A stretch of 64,000 nucleotides of DNA, from the NCBI GenBank assembly GCA_963770865.1, contig CAVYRD010000008.1:62001-126000 (forward strand), written 5' to 3'. Shown piece by piece: positions 28,949-37,878 of the stretch. A program made the position numbers and the translations under genes. Source of the stretch: Miltoncostaea sp963770865. Lineage in GTDB: Bacteria > Actinomycetota > Thermoleophilia > Miltoncostaeales > Miltoncostaeaceae. The notes under the pieces are model-generated. The model saw only the letters and a program-made list of their open reading frames with translations. It did no database searches and was not told where the DNA came from. How positions within the stretch are numbered: position 1 is the first letter of the stretch; each line of letters begins with the position of its first letter.

Positions 28949-29512
28949 TCAGGTGACGGCTCCCTCCGCGACGATCACCGACAGCGCGTCGCGCACCCGC
29001 TCGAGCGGCTCCAGCACGTCCATCCGCTCGGCCAGCGCGAGGAGCGTCTCCACGACGAGCGGCTCGTGCTCCGAGGCGGCGGGCAGCGTCACGCGCAGCG
29101 GGTGGCCGGCGCCGCTCACCTGCAGCAGGAGCGTGTTGGCGCCCTGGCCGCTGACGCTGCGCGTCCCCGGCGGGCCGATCGCGTCGGACCCCGAGGGGCC
29201 GACGAAGGCCAGCGGGCAGAGGTCGATCGGCTCGTCGAGCAGCGTGGCGTCGTCGACGATCAGGAGGCTCGGCGGCTGCTCCAGCGCGTCGAAGAGCGTC
29301 CGCAGGACGACCTCGCTGCGCAGGTAGCGGTCGAGGACTCCGCCGTAGAGCGCCCGCTGCAGCCGGGTGGGCGTCACCGGGTCGGTGAAGCGGAAGTCGA
29401 CCGGCAGGCCCGAGGTGTCGGTGACCATCAGGCCGCCGACGTAGGTGCCGCGCTCGTCGGCCTGGACCACGAGGTAGCCGGGCCGGTGCGGCGCGAGCTC
29501 ACGCGAAGACAT
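28949..29512 (-). CDS. uncharacterised protein, flhF operon
   Basis: 187 residues, soluble, no recognised domain. The composition is balanced and protein-like (LVVQADERGTYVGGLMV, SLLIVDDATLLDEPIDL), ending in a helical segment about 155-180. Its ATG lies inside the end of the preceding 71-residue gene (LIDVFA), giving an out-of-frame overlap of 14 bases. Coupling to flhF and the PilZ gene suggests a motility role. Confidence 0.7.
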   Translation of the reverse strand: MSSRELAPHRPGYLVVQADERGTYVGGLMVTDTSGLPVDFRFTDPVTPTRLQRALYGGVLDRYLRSEVVLRTLFDALEQPPSLLIVDDATLLDEPIDLCPLAFVGPSGSDAIGPPGTRSVSGQGANTLLLQVSGAGHPLRVTLPAASEHEPLVVETLLALAERMDVLEPLERVRDALSVIVAEGAVT

Positions 29513-29714
29513 CGATCAGCCCTCCGCTGCGTCCGCTGGGGTCGGGAGCGGCCGCGCCGTAGGCGCCGCGCGGCCGCATCGGCCGGTGCGCCGCCTGCGC
29601 CCCGGGGTCCGCGTCGCGCGGCTCGGCCTCGCCGGGCGAGCGGCGCGCGACCGGCGGCGGGGTGGTGGCCGGCGGCGGGGCCGGCGCCGCGACGCGGTCG
29701 GCGATGCCGGTCAC
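29499..29714 (-). CDS. small Pro-rich protein, flhF operon
   Basis: 71 residues, proline- and alanine-rich, probably disordered, ending GGLIDVFA. The GTG start overlaps the upstream stop as GTGA, and its end overlaps the next start. The coupling on both sides is the main reason to call it a gene. Confidence 0.5.
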   Translation of the reverse strand: MTGIADRVAAPAPPPATTPPPVARRSPGEAEPRDADPGAQAAHRPMRPRGAYGAAAPDPSGRSGGLIDVFA

Positions 29715-30070
29715 GAGCCGTCACCCGTCTCGGAGGGGCGGCGCCCGAACGACGCGTCCGCCTCCTGCGCCGCCACGGCGGCCTGCGCCGCGGCGAGCTG
29801 GGCCTCGCGGTGCGTCTGGGCGGCCGCGCTGCGCATCAGCGCCTGGATCACCAGCAGCGCCGACCACCACGCGACCAGCGACAAGACGACGGCGCCGCCG
29901 AGCCCCCGCAGGATCGCGTCGGATGTCGCGAAGCCCTGGCCGCGGCAGACCTGGAACGCGATGAGGAAGCCGAGGATCGCGCCGATGCCGCGCGCGCGGG
30001 AGATCCACGCGTCCATCGGGCCGGCGGCCGCTGCGCCCTTCGTGTTGCCCTTGGCCTTCGTGGCGGCCAT
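29711..30070 (-). CDS. small two-helix membrane protein, flhF operon
   Basis: 119 residues with two hydrophobic segments (about 30-46, GIGAILGFLIAF, and 60-78, AVVLSLVAWWSALLVIQAL). A helical, Ala/Gln-rich C-terminal tail follows that may be a coiled coil. Not recognised. The start overlaps the PilZ gene stop by one base. Could anchor a partner at the membrane near the flagellum. Confidence 0.7.
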   Translation of the reverse strand: MAATKAKGNTKGAAAAGPMDAWISRARGIGAILGFLIAFQVCRGQGFATSDAILRGLGGAVVLSLVAWWSALLVIQALMRSAAAQTHREAQLAAAQAAVAAQEADASFGRRPSETGDGS

Positions 30071-30744
30071 CAGGCGGCGCCGTGGTCACGGCGGCGCAGC
30101 TCGCGCTGGCGCTCGAAGACGAACCGCACCAGGCGGTCCTCGACGCCGCGCGGCATGTCGAGGAAGGCGATCGCCACGCGGAAGGGCCGCTCGCCGGAGC
30201 CGACGCGGTCGCAGCGCACCACCCGGCCGGCGACGTCGATCGCGCCCGCCTCGCCGCCGCAGAGCACCCGGGTGGTCAGCGGGCGGCCCGCCTCGACCGC
30301 CCGGGCCACGCGCAGCAGCGCGCCGCCGGCCGACAGGTTCTCGGTGACCGCGCCGATCGACGCGCCGTCGCGGTCGTCGCCGAGGCTCGCCCGGGCGATG
30401 AGGTGGACCGGCACGCGCACCGCGCCGCGGCGCTGCAGGCGGCGGCCCTCGCCGAGCAGGTGGGCGACGTAGCCGCCGGCCCCGCCGGGGCCGGGGCCGA
30501 CGACGAGCTCGGCGTCGACCTCGCAGGGCACCTCGCGCAGGGTGTAGGCCACGGTGAAGCGGCGGCGCAGCGGGAGCGGCACCAGGCGCCCGCCCAGGCG
30601 CGGCGCGTCCAGCGTCAGCTCCTGCCCGGCGAGCGCCTCGACGATCGTCGTCCAGGGGCCGCCCGGAAGGCCGTCGAGCAGCACGCGGGCTCCCCGGTCG
30701 GGGTAGGGCGCCACCTCGGGCACGGCGGGCGTCGCGGGCGTCAC
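30070..30744 (-). CDS. PilZ-domain flagellar brake protein (YcgR type)
   Basis: 224 residues: a YcgR-like N-terminal domain (about 15-105) and a C-terminal PilZ domain with the c-di-GMP motifs RRGAVRVP and NLSAGGALL. In enterobacteria and Bacillus such proteins slow the motor when c-di-GMP is high. The GTG start overlaps the flhF stop as GTGA. Confidence 0.85.
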   Translation of the reverse strand: MTPATPAVPEVAPYPDRGARVLLDGLPGGPWTTIVEALAGQELTLDAPRLGGRLVPLPLRRRFTVAYTLREVPCEVDAELVVGPGPGGAGGYVAHLLGEGRRLQRRGAVRVPVHLIARASLGDDRDGASIGAVTENLSAGGALLRVARAVEAGRPLTTRVLCGGEAGAIDVAGRVVRCDRVGSGERPFRVAIAFLDMPRGVEDRLVRFVFERQRELRRRDHGAA

Positions 30745-32264
30745 GGCAGGAGCAGCTGCGCGACGCGGCGGGCGTCGGCCGGAGAGAGGGCCTCGGAGAC
30801 GACCGTGCCGGCGGAGACGAAGCCCAGGGGCTTGCCCATCCGCAGCGGCACGTTCAGGAGGTTGCCGTGGAAGCGCGTCTCGTCGAGCTTGGTCATCGTC
30901 AGGCGGTTGATGCCGACCATCCGGAAGCGCCGCTGGGCGTCGCCGAGGTCGGCCACCGGGGTGGCGGCCGGCAGCACCAGGTGCACCTCGTCGGCCTTCG
31001 CCGGGCGCAGCAGCGCGGCCAGCTCCTCGATCTCCTCGAGGCTCTGGTGCGAACGGCCCTCGGTGTCGATCACGATCATGTCCCGGTCGCGCAGCGTGGC
31101 GCACACGGTGGCGAGGGCCTCGCCGTCCGGAGCGTGGAAGAGCGGGATGTCGAGGCGCCGGGAGTGGCCCGCGATGGCGTCGTGCGCGCCCGGGCCGGCC
31201 GCGATCACGGCGACCGACATGCCCGCCGCGCGGTAGCGCGAGGCGAGCCCGGCGGCGACGCTGGTCTTGCCGACGCCGCTGCCGCCGACGAACGCGACGA
31301 TGTGGCCGGCGGCGCGCGCCTTCCAGTCGCGGACGATGGGAAGGCAGGTGACGAGGTGCTCCTTGAGCGCCTCGCGCAGGTCGGCCGACGCCGGCAGGAA
31401 CGGCAGCACCGAACGGGCGAAGCCGTCGAGGAACGGGTCGAGGTAGCGGGCGTCCACGCCGGCGCGCATCAGCTCGGCGCGGACCGGGTCGAGCGGACCG
31501 GCGGCGCGGGCCGGGGCGTCCAGGGCGGGCAGCGGCGCGGGCGCCGGCGCCGGCGGCGACACCACGGGGGCCATCCACGCGGGCTCGGGGGTCCAGGTGG
31601 GCGCGGTGCGCCAATTGGCCGACGACGCGTCGGCCAATTGGACCGGGGGGGCGGTCGGTGCCGGTGCCGGTGCCGATACCGGGGCGGGCGCGGCGACGGG
31701 GGCCGGCGCGGCCTCGGCGACCGGAGCGAGGGCCGGAGCCGGAGCCGGCGTGGCCGGGGCGGCGAGCAGGTCGTCGAGCGCGGGGGGGTTCTCCACGGCG
31801 TGGGCGTGGGCCTCGCGCACGGCGGCGCGGGCGGCCTCGAGGATCGCCTGGGTGCGCTCCATGTCGCCGGGCGAGAACGGGGCCGCGGCGCGCGCGTAGG
31901 CGGAGGCAGGCGACGCGGGGGGCGCGGCGGGGGCGGCCTGCGCGGCCTCGGCCTCGACCTCCTCGGCGGCGACCAGGCGGCTCTCGAGGTGGCGCGAGAA
32001 GGCGCTCGGGACGAACTCCTCCTCGGCCTCCCCGGCCTCGCGGGCGGCGACCGAGGCGGCGGCCTCACGGTTGGCGGCCTCGCCCTCGCCGGCCGGCAGG
32101 CCCTCGGCCGCCGTGACCTCGATGCCCTCGCGGCCGAAGAAGCCGCCGAGGCCGCCCTTCACGGTGCGCTTGGTCTTCAGGATGACCGCCTCCTCGCCGA
32201 GCTCCGCGCGCACCTGGGCGAGGACCTCGTCGATGGTGGCTCCGCTGAACTGCTTGATCTGCAC
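30741..32264 (-). CDS. flhF: flagellar SRP-type GTPase FlhF, divergent
   Basis: 507 residues. The N-terminal B domain (MQIKQFSGATIDEVLAQVRAE) is followed by a long Ala/Pro linker (about 105-255), an N domain (260-318) and a G domain. The P-loop GGSGVGKT (327-334) and TKLDE are present. The DTYR box that follows the P-loop in FlhF and FtsY is replaced by GPGA (357-360), and G3 reads DTEGRS instead of DTAGRS. It sets flagellar position and number in polar flagellates. No flhG follows, which is unusual. Confidence 0.9.
   Translation of the reverse strand: MQIKQFSGATIDEVLAQVRAELGEEAVILKTKRTVKGGLGGFFGREGIEVTAAEGLPAGEGEAANREAAASVAAREAGEAEEEFVPSAFSRHLESRLVAAEEVEAEAAQAAPAAPPASPASAYARAAAPFSPGDMERTQAILEAARAAVREAHAHAVENPPALDDLLAAPATPAPAPALAPVAEAAPAPVAAPAPVSAPAPAPTAPPVQLADASSANWRTAPTWTPEPAWMAPVVSPPAPAPAPLPALDAPARAAGPLDPVRAELMRAGVDARYLDPFLDGFARSVLPFLPASADLREALKEHLVTCLPIVRDWKARAAGHIVAFVGGSGVGKTSVAAGLASRYRAAGMSVAVIAAGPGAHDAIAGHSRRLDIPLFHAPDGEALATVCATLRDRDMIVIDTEGRSHQSLEEIEELAALLRPAKADEVHLVLPAATPVADLGDAQRRFRMVGINRLTMTKLDETRFHGNLLNVPLRMGKPLGFVSAGTVVSEALSPADARRVAQLLLP
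31611..31641. repeat. 31-bp perfect palindrome inside flhF
   Basis: CCAATTGGCCGACG, spacer ACG, CGTCGGCCAATTGG: 14-bp arms without a mismatch, in the coding sequence of the Ala/Pro linker (about residues 208-217). Two CAATTG cores stand out in DNA that is otherwise almost AT-free. Confidence 0.75.
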
Positions 32265-32285
32265 GGCGGTGGTCTCCTCGGTGGT

Positions 32286-34379
32286 CTAGACGAGCGCGGC
32301 GAGCCCGATGGGCTCCACGCGGACGGACGGCAGGATCTCGTGGTACGAGAGCACGGTCAGGGTCGGGATGGCGTGGGCGGTGAGCGCCTTGACGTGGCGG
32401 CGGCTGGCGCCCGAGCAGAGCAGCACCGGCACGGCGCCCATGGCCTGGGCCATCTCCGTCTGCTCCTTGAGGGTGTCGATGAGGGCCGACGCGCGGGCCG
32501 GGTCCATGGTCACGGCGGTGCCGTCCTCGGTGCGGGCCACCGACTCGGCCACCTCGCGGTCGACCTCGGGGTCGAGCGTGATCGCGCGCAGCGTCCCGGT
32601 CTCGTCCACGAAGCGGCCGCAAATGGCGCGCGAGAGCGCCTGGCGGCAGTACTCGGCGAGGATCGGGACGTCCTTGGTCAGCTTGGCCTTGTCGCCGAGC
32701 GTCTCCAGGATCGTCACCAGGTCGCGCACCGGCACGGCCTCGGAGAGGAGCGTCTGGAGCACGCGCTGCACCTCGCCGACGGTCATGAGGTCGGGCACCA
32801 GCTCGTCCACCGGCGCCGGGAAGCGCTCCTTGAGGGCGTCGAGCAGCCCGCGGACGTCCTGGCGGCCGAGCAGCTCGGCGGCGTTGCGGCGGATGACCTC
32901 GCTGAGGTGGGTGACCACCAGCGAGGTGTGGTCCACGACGGTGTAGCCGGAGATCTCGGCCTGCTCGCGCTGGGCCTCGCCGATCCAGACGGCCGGCAGG
33001 CCGAAGGACGGCTCGATGGTGGGGATGCCGTCGAGCGGCACGTCGGCCGTGCCCGGGTTCATGGCGAGCAACTGGCCGGGCATCAGCGACCAGCGCGCCA
33101 CCTCGACGCCCTTGATCTTCACGGCGTAGTCGTGCGAGCCGAGCTGGATGTTGTCGCGGATGCGGATCGGCGCCAGCGACAGGCCGAGCTCGGTGGCCAT
33201 CTGGCGGCGCACCATCGCGACGCGGCCGAGCAGGTCGCCGCCCTCGTCGGCGTCGACCAGCGGCACCAGGCCGTACCCGATCTCGAGCTCGAGCGGGTCG
33301 AGCGGCAGCAGGGTGGCGACGTTCTCCGGCTCGGCGGGGCGGGTGGCCACGGCGGTGGCCTCCTCGTGCGCGGCGGCCTCGGCCTCTTGGGCGGCGCCGC
33401 GCTTCAACGTCATCGCGACCAGCAGCACCATGCCGCCGATCAGGAAGAACGGCAGCTTCGGCAGGCCGGGCACGAACCCCATCGAGAACGCCACCAGTCC
33501 GGCCAGGAACAGGGCGCGGGGCTGGTTGGTGAGCTGGCGGGTGAGGTCCTGGCCGAGGTTCGACTCGCCCACCGAGCGGGTGACGATGATGCCGGTCGCC
33601 GTGGAGATGAGCAGCGCCGGGATCTGGTTGACGAGGCCCTCGCCCACGGTGAGCAGCGAGAAGTGCTGGACGGCCTCGGAGAAGCCCATGCCCTGCTGGA
33701 AGACGCCGATCGCGAGGCCGCCGAGCAGGTTGATCATCACGATGATGACCGCGGCGATCGCGTCGCCCTTGACGAACTTCGAGGCGCCGTCCATCGCGCC
33801 GTAGAAGTCGGCCTCCTTGGCGATCGACTCGCGGCGCTTCTTGGCCTCCTCGTCGGTGATGACGCCGGCGTTCAGGTCGGCGTCGATCGCCATCTGCTTG
33901 CCGGGCATGGCGTCGAGGGTGAAGCGGGCGGCGACCTCGGCGACGCGCCCGGCGCCGTTGGTGATCACGACGAACTGGATCACGACCAGGATCACGAAGA
34001 CGATCAGGCCGACGACCACGTTGCCGCCCACCACGAAGCGGCCGAACGAGGAGATGACCTCGCCGGCCTCGCCGTGGAGCAGGATCAGCCGGGTGCCCGA
34101 GATGTTGAGCGCGAGACGGAAGAGGGTCGCCACCAGCAGCAGCGACGGGAACACCGAGAACTGGAGCGGCTCGGTCGTGTAGAGCGTCGCCAGGACGATC
34201 GCGAGCGCCGCCGAGATGTTCGCCGTCAGCAGGATGTCCAGCAGGAACGGCGGCAGCGGGATGATCATCATCACGACGATCCCGACCACCACGACGGCGA
34301 TCGCGACGTCGCTGTTGTCCAGCAGGCGCGTGATCATGTTGCGCTGCGGCGGGCGCGGCACGGCGATGGCGGTGCTCAT
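32286..34379 (-). CDS. flhA: flagellar type III export gate protein FlhA
   Basis: 697 residues, the usual length. About eight transmembrane helices in the first 330 residues, with the FHIPEP region GRFVVGGNVVVGLIVFVIL and DAMPGKQMAIDADLNAG. The cytoplasmic domain (about 350-697) docks substrate-chaperone complexes. The ATG overlaps the flhB stop as ATGA. Confidence 0.97.
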   Translation of the reverse strand: MSTAIAVPRPPQRNMITRLLDNSDVAIAVVVVGIVVMMIIPLPPFLLDILLTANISAALAIVLATLYTTEPLQFSVFPSLLLVATLFRLALNISGTRLILLHGEAGEVISSFGRFVVGGNVVVGLIVFVILVVIQFVVITNGAGRVAEVAARFTLDAMPGKQMAIDADLNAGVITDEEAKKRRESIAKEADFYGAMDGASKFVKGDAIAAVIIVMINLLGGLAIGVFQQGMGFSEAVQHFSLLTVGEGLVNQIPALLISTATGIIVTRSVGESNLGQDLTRQLTNQPRALFLAGLVAFSMGFVPGLPKLPFFLIGGMVLLVAMTLKRGAAQEAEAAAHEEATAVATRPAEPENVATLLPLDPLELEIGYGLVPLVDADEGGDLLGRVAMVRRQMATELGLSLAPIRIRDNIQLGSHDYAVKIKGVEVARWSLMPGQLLAMNPGTADVPLDGIPTIEPSFGLPAVWIGEAQREQAEISGYTVVDHTSLVVTHLSEVIRRNAAELLGRQDVRGLLDALKERFPAPVDELVPDLMTVGEVQRVLQTLLSEAVPVRDLVTILETLGDKAKLTKDVPILAEYCRQALSRAICGRFVDETGTLRAITLDPEVDREVAESVARTEDGTAVTMDPARASALIDTLKEQTEMAQAMGAVPVLLCSGASRRHVKALTAHAIPTLTVLSYHEILPSVRVEPIGLAALV

Positions 34380-35449
34380 GCGGCCGCCGGCTCGCGCCCG
34401 GTGGCGCGGTACACGTGGGCGAGGATCTCCGCGACGGCGCCGAAGGCGTCGGCCGGGATGTACTGGCCCACCTCGGCCGCGGCGTAGATGCTGCGGGCGA
34501 GCGGCGGGCTCTGGACGACGCTGACGCCGCTCTCGCGGGCCAGGGCGATGATGCGGAAGGCGACGTTGTCGGCGCCCTTGGCCACGACCTGCGGCGCCGG
34601 CAGGTTGCGCGCGTAGCGCAGGGCGACGGCGAAGTGGGTCGGGTTGGTGATGACGACGTCGGCGTCGGGGACCGCGGACATCATCCGGCGCACGGCCATC
34701 TCGCGCTGGCGGCGCTTGAGCTGGCCCTTCACCTCCGGGTTGACGTCGGCCTCCTTGGCCTCGCGGCGCACCTCGTCGCGGGTCATGCGCAGGTCCTTCT
34801 CGTGCTGCCAGCGCTCGTACATGAAGTCGGCGACCGCGATCACGACGTAGATGGCCGTGATCGAGAAGCCGATCTTCAGCACCAGGCGGCCGACGACGAC
34901 GATCGCCAGGCCCGGGCTCGCGCCCATCAGGCCCGTCAGGTCGGGGATGGCCCCCTTCAGCACGATGTAGGCGACGGCGCCGGTGGCCCCGACCTTGATC
35001 AGGTCCTTGACCACGCTCACCACGGAGCGCGTCGAGAAGAGGCGCTTCACGCCGGAGATCGGGTTCAGCACCGAGAAGCGCGGCTTCAGGATCTCGGTGT
35101 TGATGCCCGGCTTCACCTGGATCGCCGACGCGATGACGCCGACCACGACGCCCGCGATGGCGAACGGCGCCGTGAGGCGCAGCGTGTCGAAGCCGGCGTC
35201 GCTCATCAGGCGCCAGCCCTCGGCCGGGGTGATGTCGCGGGCGGTGCCGGAGCCGCTCAGCGAGCCGGCCATCACGCGGATCAGGCCCGTGAGGAGCCAC
35301 GCGCCCATGAAGGAGAGCATCCCGAACGTCGCGAGCAGGCCGAGGCCCGTGTTGATCTCGCGCGAGCGCGCGACCTGGCCGCGCTTGCGCGACTCGTCGC
35401 GGCGCTTGGGTGTGGCCTTCTCTGTGCGATCTCCAGCCGAGCCGGCCAT
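34376..35449 (-). CDS. flhB: flagellar type III export switch protein FlhB
   Basis: 357 residues with four membrane helices and a cytoplasmic tail holding the self-cleaving NPTH at 269-272 (VVITNPTHFAVALRYA). Cleavage there switches export from rod/hook to filament substrates. Begins with the polar KATPKRRDESRKRGQ typical of the family. No promoter of its own is seen. The hairpin at 35491-35511 lies between it and fapA. Confidence 0.97.
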   Translation of the reverse strand: MAGSAGDRTEKATPKRRDESRKRGQVARSREINTGLGLLATFGMLSFMGAWLLTGLIRVMAGSLSGSGTARDITPAEGWRLMSDAGFDTLRLTAPFAIAGVVVGVIASAIQVKPGINTEILKPRFSVLNPISGVKRLFSTRSVVSVVKDLIKVGATGAVAYIVLKGAIPDLTGLMGASPGLAIVVVGRLVLKIGFSITAIYVVIAVADFMYERWQHEKDLRMTRDEVRREAKEADVNPEVKGQLKRRQREMAVRRMMSAVPDADVVITNPTHFAVALRYARNLPAPQVVAKGADNVAFRIIALARESGVSVVQSPPLARSIYAAAEVGQYIPADAFGAVAEILAHVYRATGREPAAA

Positions 35450-35490
35450 GCGACGCCCGTCTCACGCGCGCCGTCCGTGACTCCGTCCTC

Positions 35491-35511
35491 CCGCACCCAT
35501 CCGGGGTGCGG
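35491..35511 (-). terminator. hairpin between fapA and flhB
   Basis: CCGCACCC, loop ATCCG, GGGTGCGG: a perfect 8-bp stem just behind the fapA stop. It may be an attenuator, since flhB has no evident promoter. Confidence 0.45.
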
Positions 35512-35518
35512 CCGCCGG

Positions 35519-37056
35519 CTATCCGAGTCCGTGCTCGGAGCTCACCACGCGGTTCTCTTCGTCAATTCCGACCGAAAGGTTGAGCGCCGTCGTCTCGATC
35601 GCCATCCGGCGGGTGCCGCAGACCACCTCGACGCCCGGGTGGGCCACCCCGGCGCGCAGCCGCTCGCCGCCGCCGGCGCCCTCCAGCACGATCTTCACGG
35701 GCGCCCCGCCGGGGGCGCCGAGCTCGGTGGTCAGCAGACGCCCGCCCACGTGCAGGGTGCCGCCGCGCACGGTGGCGCCGGCGCCGAGGGCGCGCAGGTC
35801 CTCCCCCACGCTCGCGTCCACGTTGTAGGTGCCGGCGCCGGTCAGCACGAGGCTCCCGCGCACGTCCACCCGGCAGGCCTGCATGTAGGCCGCCTCGACC
35901 CCCGAGGTGCGCCCGCAGGTCGCGCGCATCAGCTGCAGGGCGCGGCCCAGGGCGTGCGCGGCGGCGGCGATCCGCTCGCCGGTCACGTGCTCCTCGCGCT
36001 CCAGCGCCTCGAGCGCCTCGGCGATGCCGCACACGGCGTCCGCCACCCGCTCCTCCACCTCGGCGCCCGGCGCGCACAGGGCGTGGGCGGCCTCCGATAC
36101 GGAGTGCGCGAGCGCGGGATAGCGGCTCGGGAGGACGACGCGCAGGGCTTCGCGCTCGGAGAGCCGGCGGCCGGCGGCCGCGGCGGTCACGACGAGCTGG
36201 TCGGCCATCGAGCACGCCGACGCCAGGTCGACGTCGGCGTCGCCGAGCAGGCCGAGCAGCGTGCGGTGCACCTTGCCGAGCGCTCCGGCGCGGATCTCCG
36301 AGTGCAGGCACGAGCCCGAGACCACGACGTCGCCGCCGGTCTCGATGCGGGCGCGGGAGACGTCGCCGGCCACGCGCAGATCGCCGGTGGCAGAGATGCG
36401 TCACGCCCTCGGGCAGGTCGGCGCCCACCTCCAGCGAGCCGAAGATGCGCAGCGGGCCGGCCTGCGGCGCCAGGGCCGGAAGGCGGATGACGCCCTCGAC
36501 CCCCACGCGATCGCCGTCGACCGTCGGACGGCCGTCGATCAGCGCGCGCACCACCGTGGTGCCGCCGGCCACCCGCGCCTCCTCGGCGCCGTCGCCGGCG
36601 CGCAGGGTGGGCGTGCGCGGCGCGGGCGGCGGCCAGGGGCTCGCCGGTCACGGCCATGCCCGGCTCGCCTGCGCGGGCGGGGGTGCAGCGGGCCAGCAGC
36701 GTGCCGGCCGGCACCGTGTGCAGCGGGTCGTGGCGCAGCTCATCGGCGAAGGTGAGATCCAGGACGCCGTCCACGGGCGCCGTCGGCAGGGTGGCCCGCG
36801 CCACCGCGTGGGGCGCGCCGTCGCGCGCGGCCACCACCTCGGCCACGTGGGCGCGGTCGAGCCCGTGGACCACGCCGGCCGTGAGCAGGGCGTCGAGCGC
36901 GGCGCGCTCGAGCTCCTCCTCGGCGGCCCGCGGCGCGCCGGGCGCTGTGACGGAGAGCATGGCCGCGCGGCCCCCGCCCATCACCGTTACCTCCAACGCT
37001 GGGTCGCCACCGGGAGCCGGTGCGTGCGCCTCGTCGCCGTGCTCGACCGTGATCAC
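35519..37056 (-). pseudogene. FapA (DUF342) family protein, two frameshifts
   Basis: About 512 codons. N-terminal part from GTG 37056 (VITVEHGDEAHAP). The middle FapA domain reads VEGVIRLPALAPQAG and GSLEVGADLPEGV. The right-handed beta-helix region carries GDVVVSGSCLHSEIRAG (near 36,330). A C-terminal domain ends VSSEHGLG. Frames change near 36,610 and 36,400. DUF342 proteins are found with polar flagellar and polymer genes and may organise poles, but their function is unsettled. A sigma-28-type promoter precedes it. Confidence 0.8.
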
Positions 37057-37107
37057 CCATGCCCCTCCGGGCCGTCGGCCGCGTCGGGAGATGGCGGCCT
37101 CCCACGG

Positions 37108-37134
37108 GTCATCGGCGCTCCCGCCGGCGAATTG
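37108..37134 (-). promoter_or_regulatory. sigma-28-type promoter of fapA-flhB-flhA-flhF
   Basis: Minus strand: TCAA, 15 bases, GCCGATGA. It lies about 51 bases upstream of the fapA GTG. Same layout as the fliM, fliJ and flbD sites. Confidence 0.65.
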
Positions 37135-37231
37135 AGCCTGCGCGGCGAGGGGCGCGCGGCCAGTTCGCCTTGGACCTCCGGCCGTCCGGCGACTGGCCGT
37201 ATGGGTGGCCCCGGGGCGCCCGGCCCGGCCA

Positions 37232-37237
37232 TACGCT
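37232..37237 (+). promoter_or_regulatory. possible -10 element of the yyaC-like gene
   Basis: TACGCT lies 41 bases upstream of ATG 37279. It is the same hexamer as before glgE, cydA and the ATPase gene. Confidence 0.35.
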
Positions 37238-37278
37238 GCCTCGCACCCCGGTGGCCGGGGGCGACGAAGGGGAGACAG

Positions 37279-37878
37279 ATGGTGGCTCCGTCCGAAGTGC
37301 GAATCGATGACCCGGCGGGCCTCGTCACCCTCTCCGGCATGCTCGAGCGCGAGCTCGGCCTGCTCGGGGCCTCGGCGCGCCCGGTGGCGTTCGCCTGCAT
37401 CGGCACGGACCGCTCGACCGGCGACGCGCTCGGCCCCCTCGTGGGCCAGCGGCTGCTCAGGCTGGGCTACGACCCGGCCGGCGTGATCGGCACCCTCGAG
37501 GAGCCGCTGCACGCCCTCAACCTGGAGGAGCGCCTGCTCCCCGTGATGGAGGCCCCCGGGCCGCGGCCCCTCATCGTGGCCGTGGACGCGGCGCTCGGCT
37601 CCATCTCCAACGTCGGCGCCGTCAACGTCCGCCGCGGCGGCCTGCTGCCCGGCCAGGGCGTCGGCAAGAGCCTGCCCCGCATCGGCGAGCTGGCCGTCAC
37701 CGCGACGGTCAACGTCCAGGCCGGCGCGCTCGACGTGCAGGTGCTGCAGTCGACGCGCCTCTACCTGGTGCAGCAGCTGGCCGAGCTGATCGGCGTCTCC
37801 TGCTGGTGGGCCCACCGCAACCTGCGGCGTCCCGCCGCCGGGACGGCGACGGGCGACCCGCAGGTCGTCGCGGCCTAG
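37279..37878 (+). CDS. YyaC-like sporulation-associated protein (DUF1256)
   Basis: 199 residues. Co-linear with Bacillus YyaC: FACIGTDRSTGDALGPLVG (about 35-53), GTLEEPLHALNLEE, LIVAVDAALGSISNVGAV, VGKSLPRIGELAVTATVNV and VLQSTRLYLVQQLAELIG. The family is related to the spore protease GPR and known mainly from endospore formers; its role is unclear. ATG 37279 follows AGGGGAG. It runs against the flagellar genes and its TAG stop overlaps the cheW stop (CTAG). Confidence 0.85.
   Translation: MVAPSEVRIDDPAGLVTLSGMLERELGLLGASARPVAFACIGTDRSTGDALGPLVGQRLLRLGYDPAGVIGTLEEPLHALNLEERLLPVMEAPGPRPLIVAVDAALGSISNVGAVNVRRGGLLPGQGVGKSLPRIGELAVTATVNVQAGALDVQVLQSTRLYLVQQLAELIGVSCWWAHRNLRRPAAGTATGDPQVVAA

Noticed and set aside
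31671..31678. GCCGATAC inside flhF as a promoter
   Set aside because: No matching -35 box at 14-16 bases, it lies within a gene, and it points away from any start.
32286..35465. A single long protein joining FlhB and FlhA on the minus strand
   Set aside because: The N-terminal third in this frame is a shadow of flhB, which reads in another frame and overlaps the flhA ATG by four bases.
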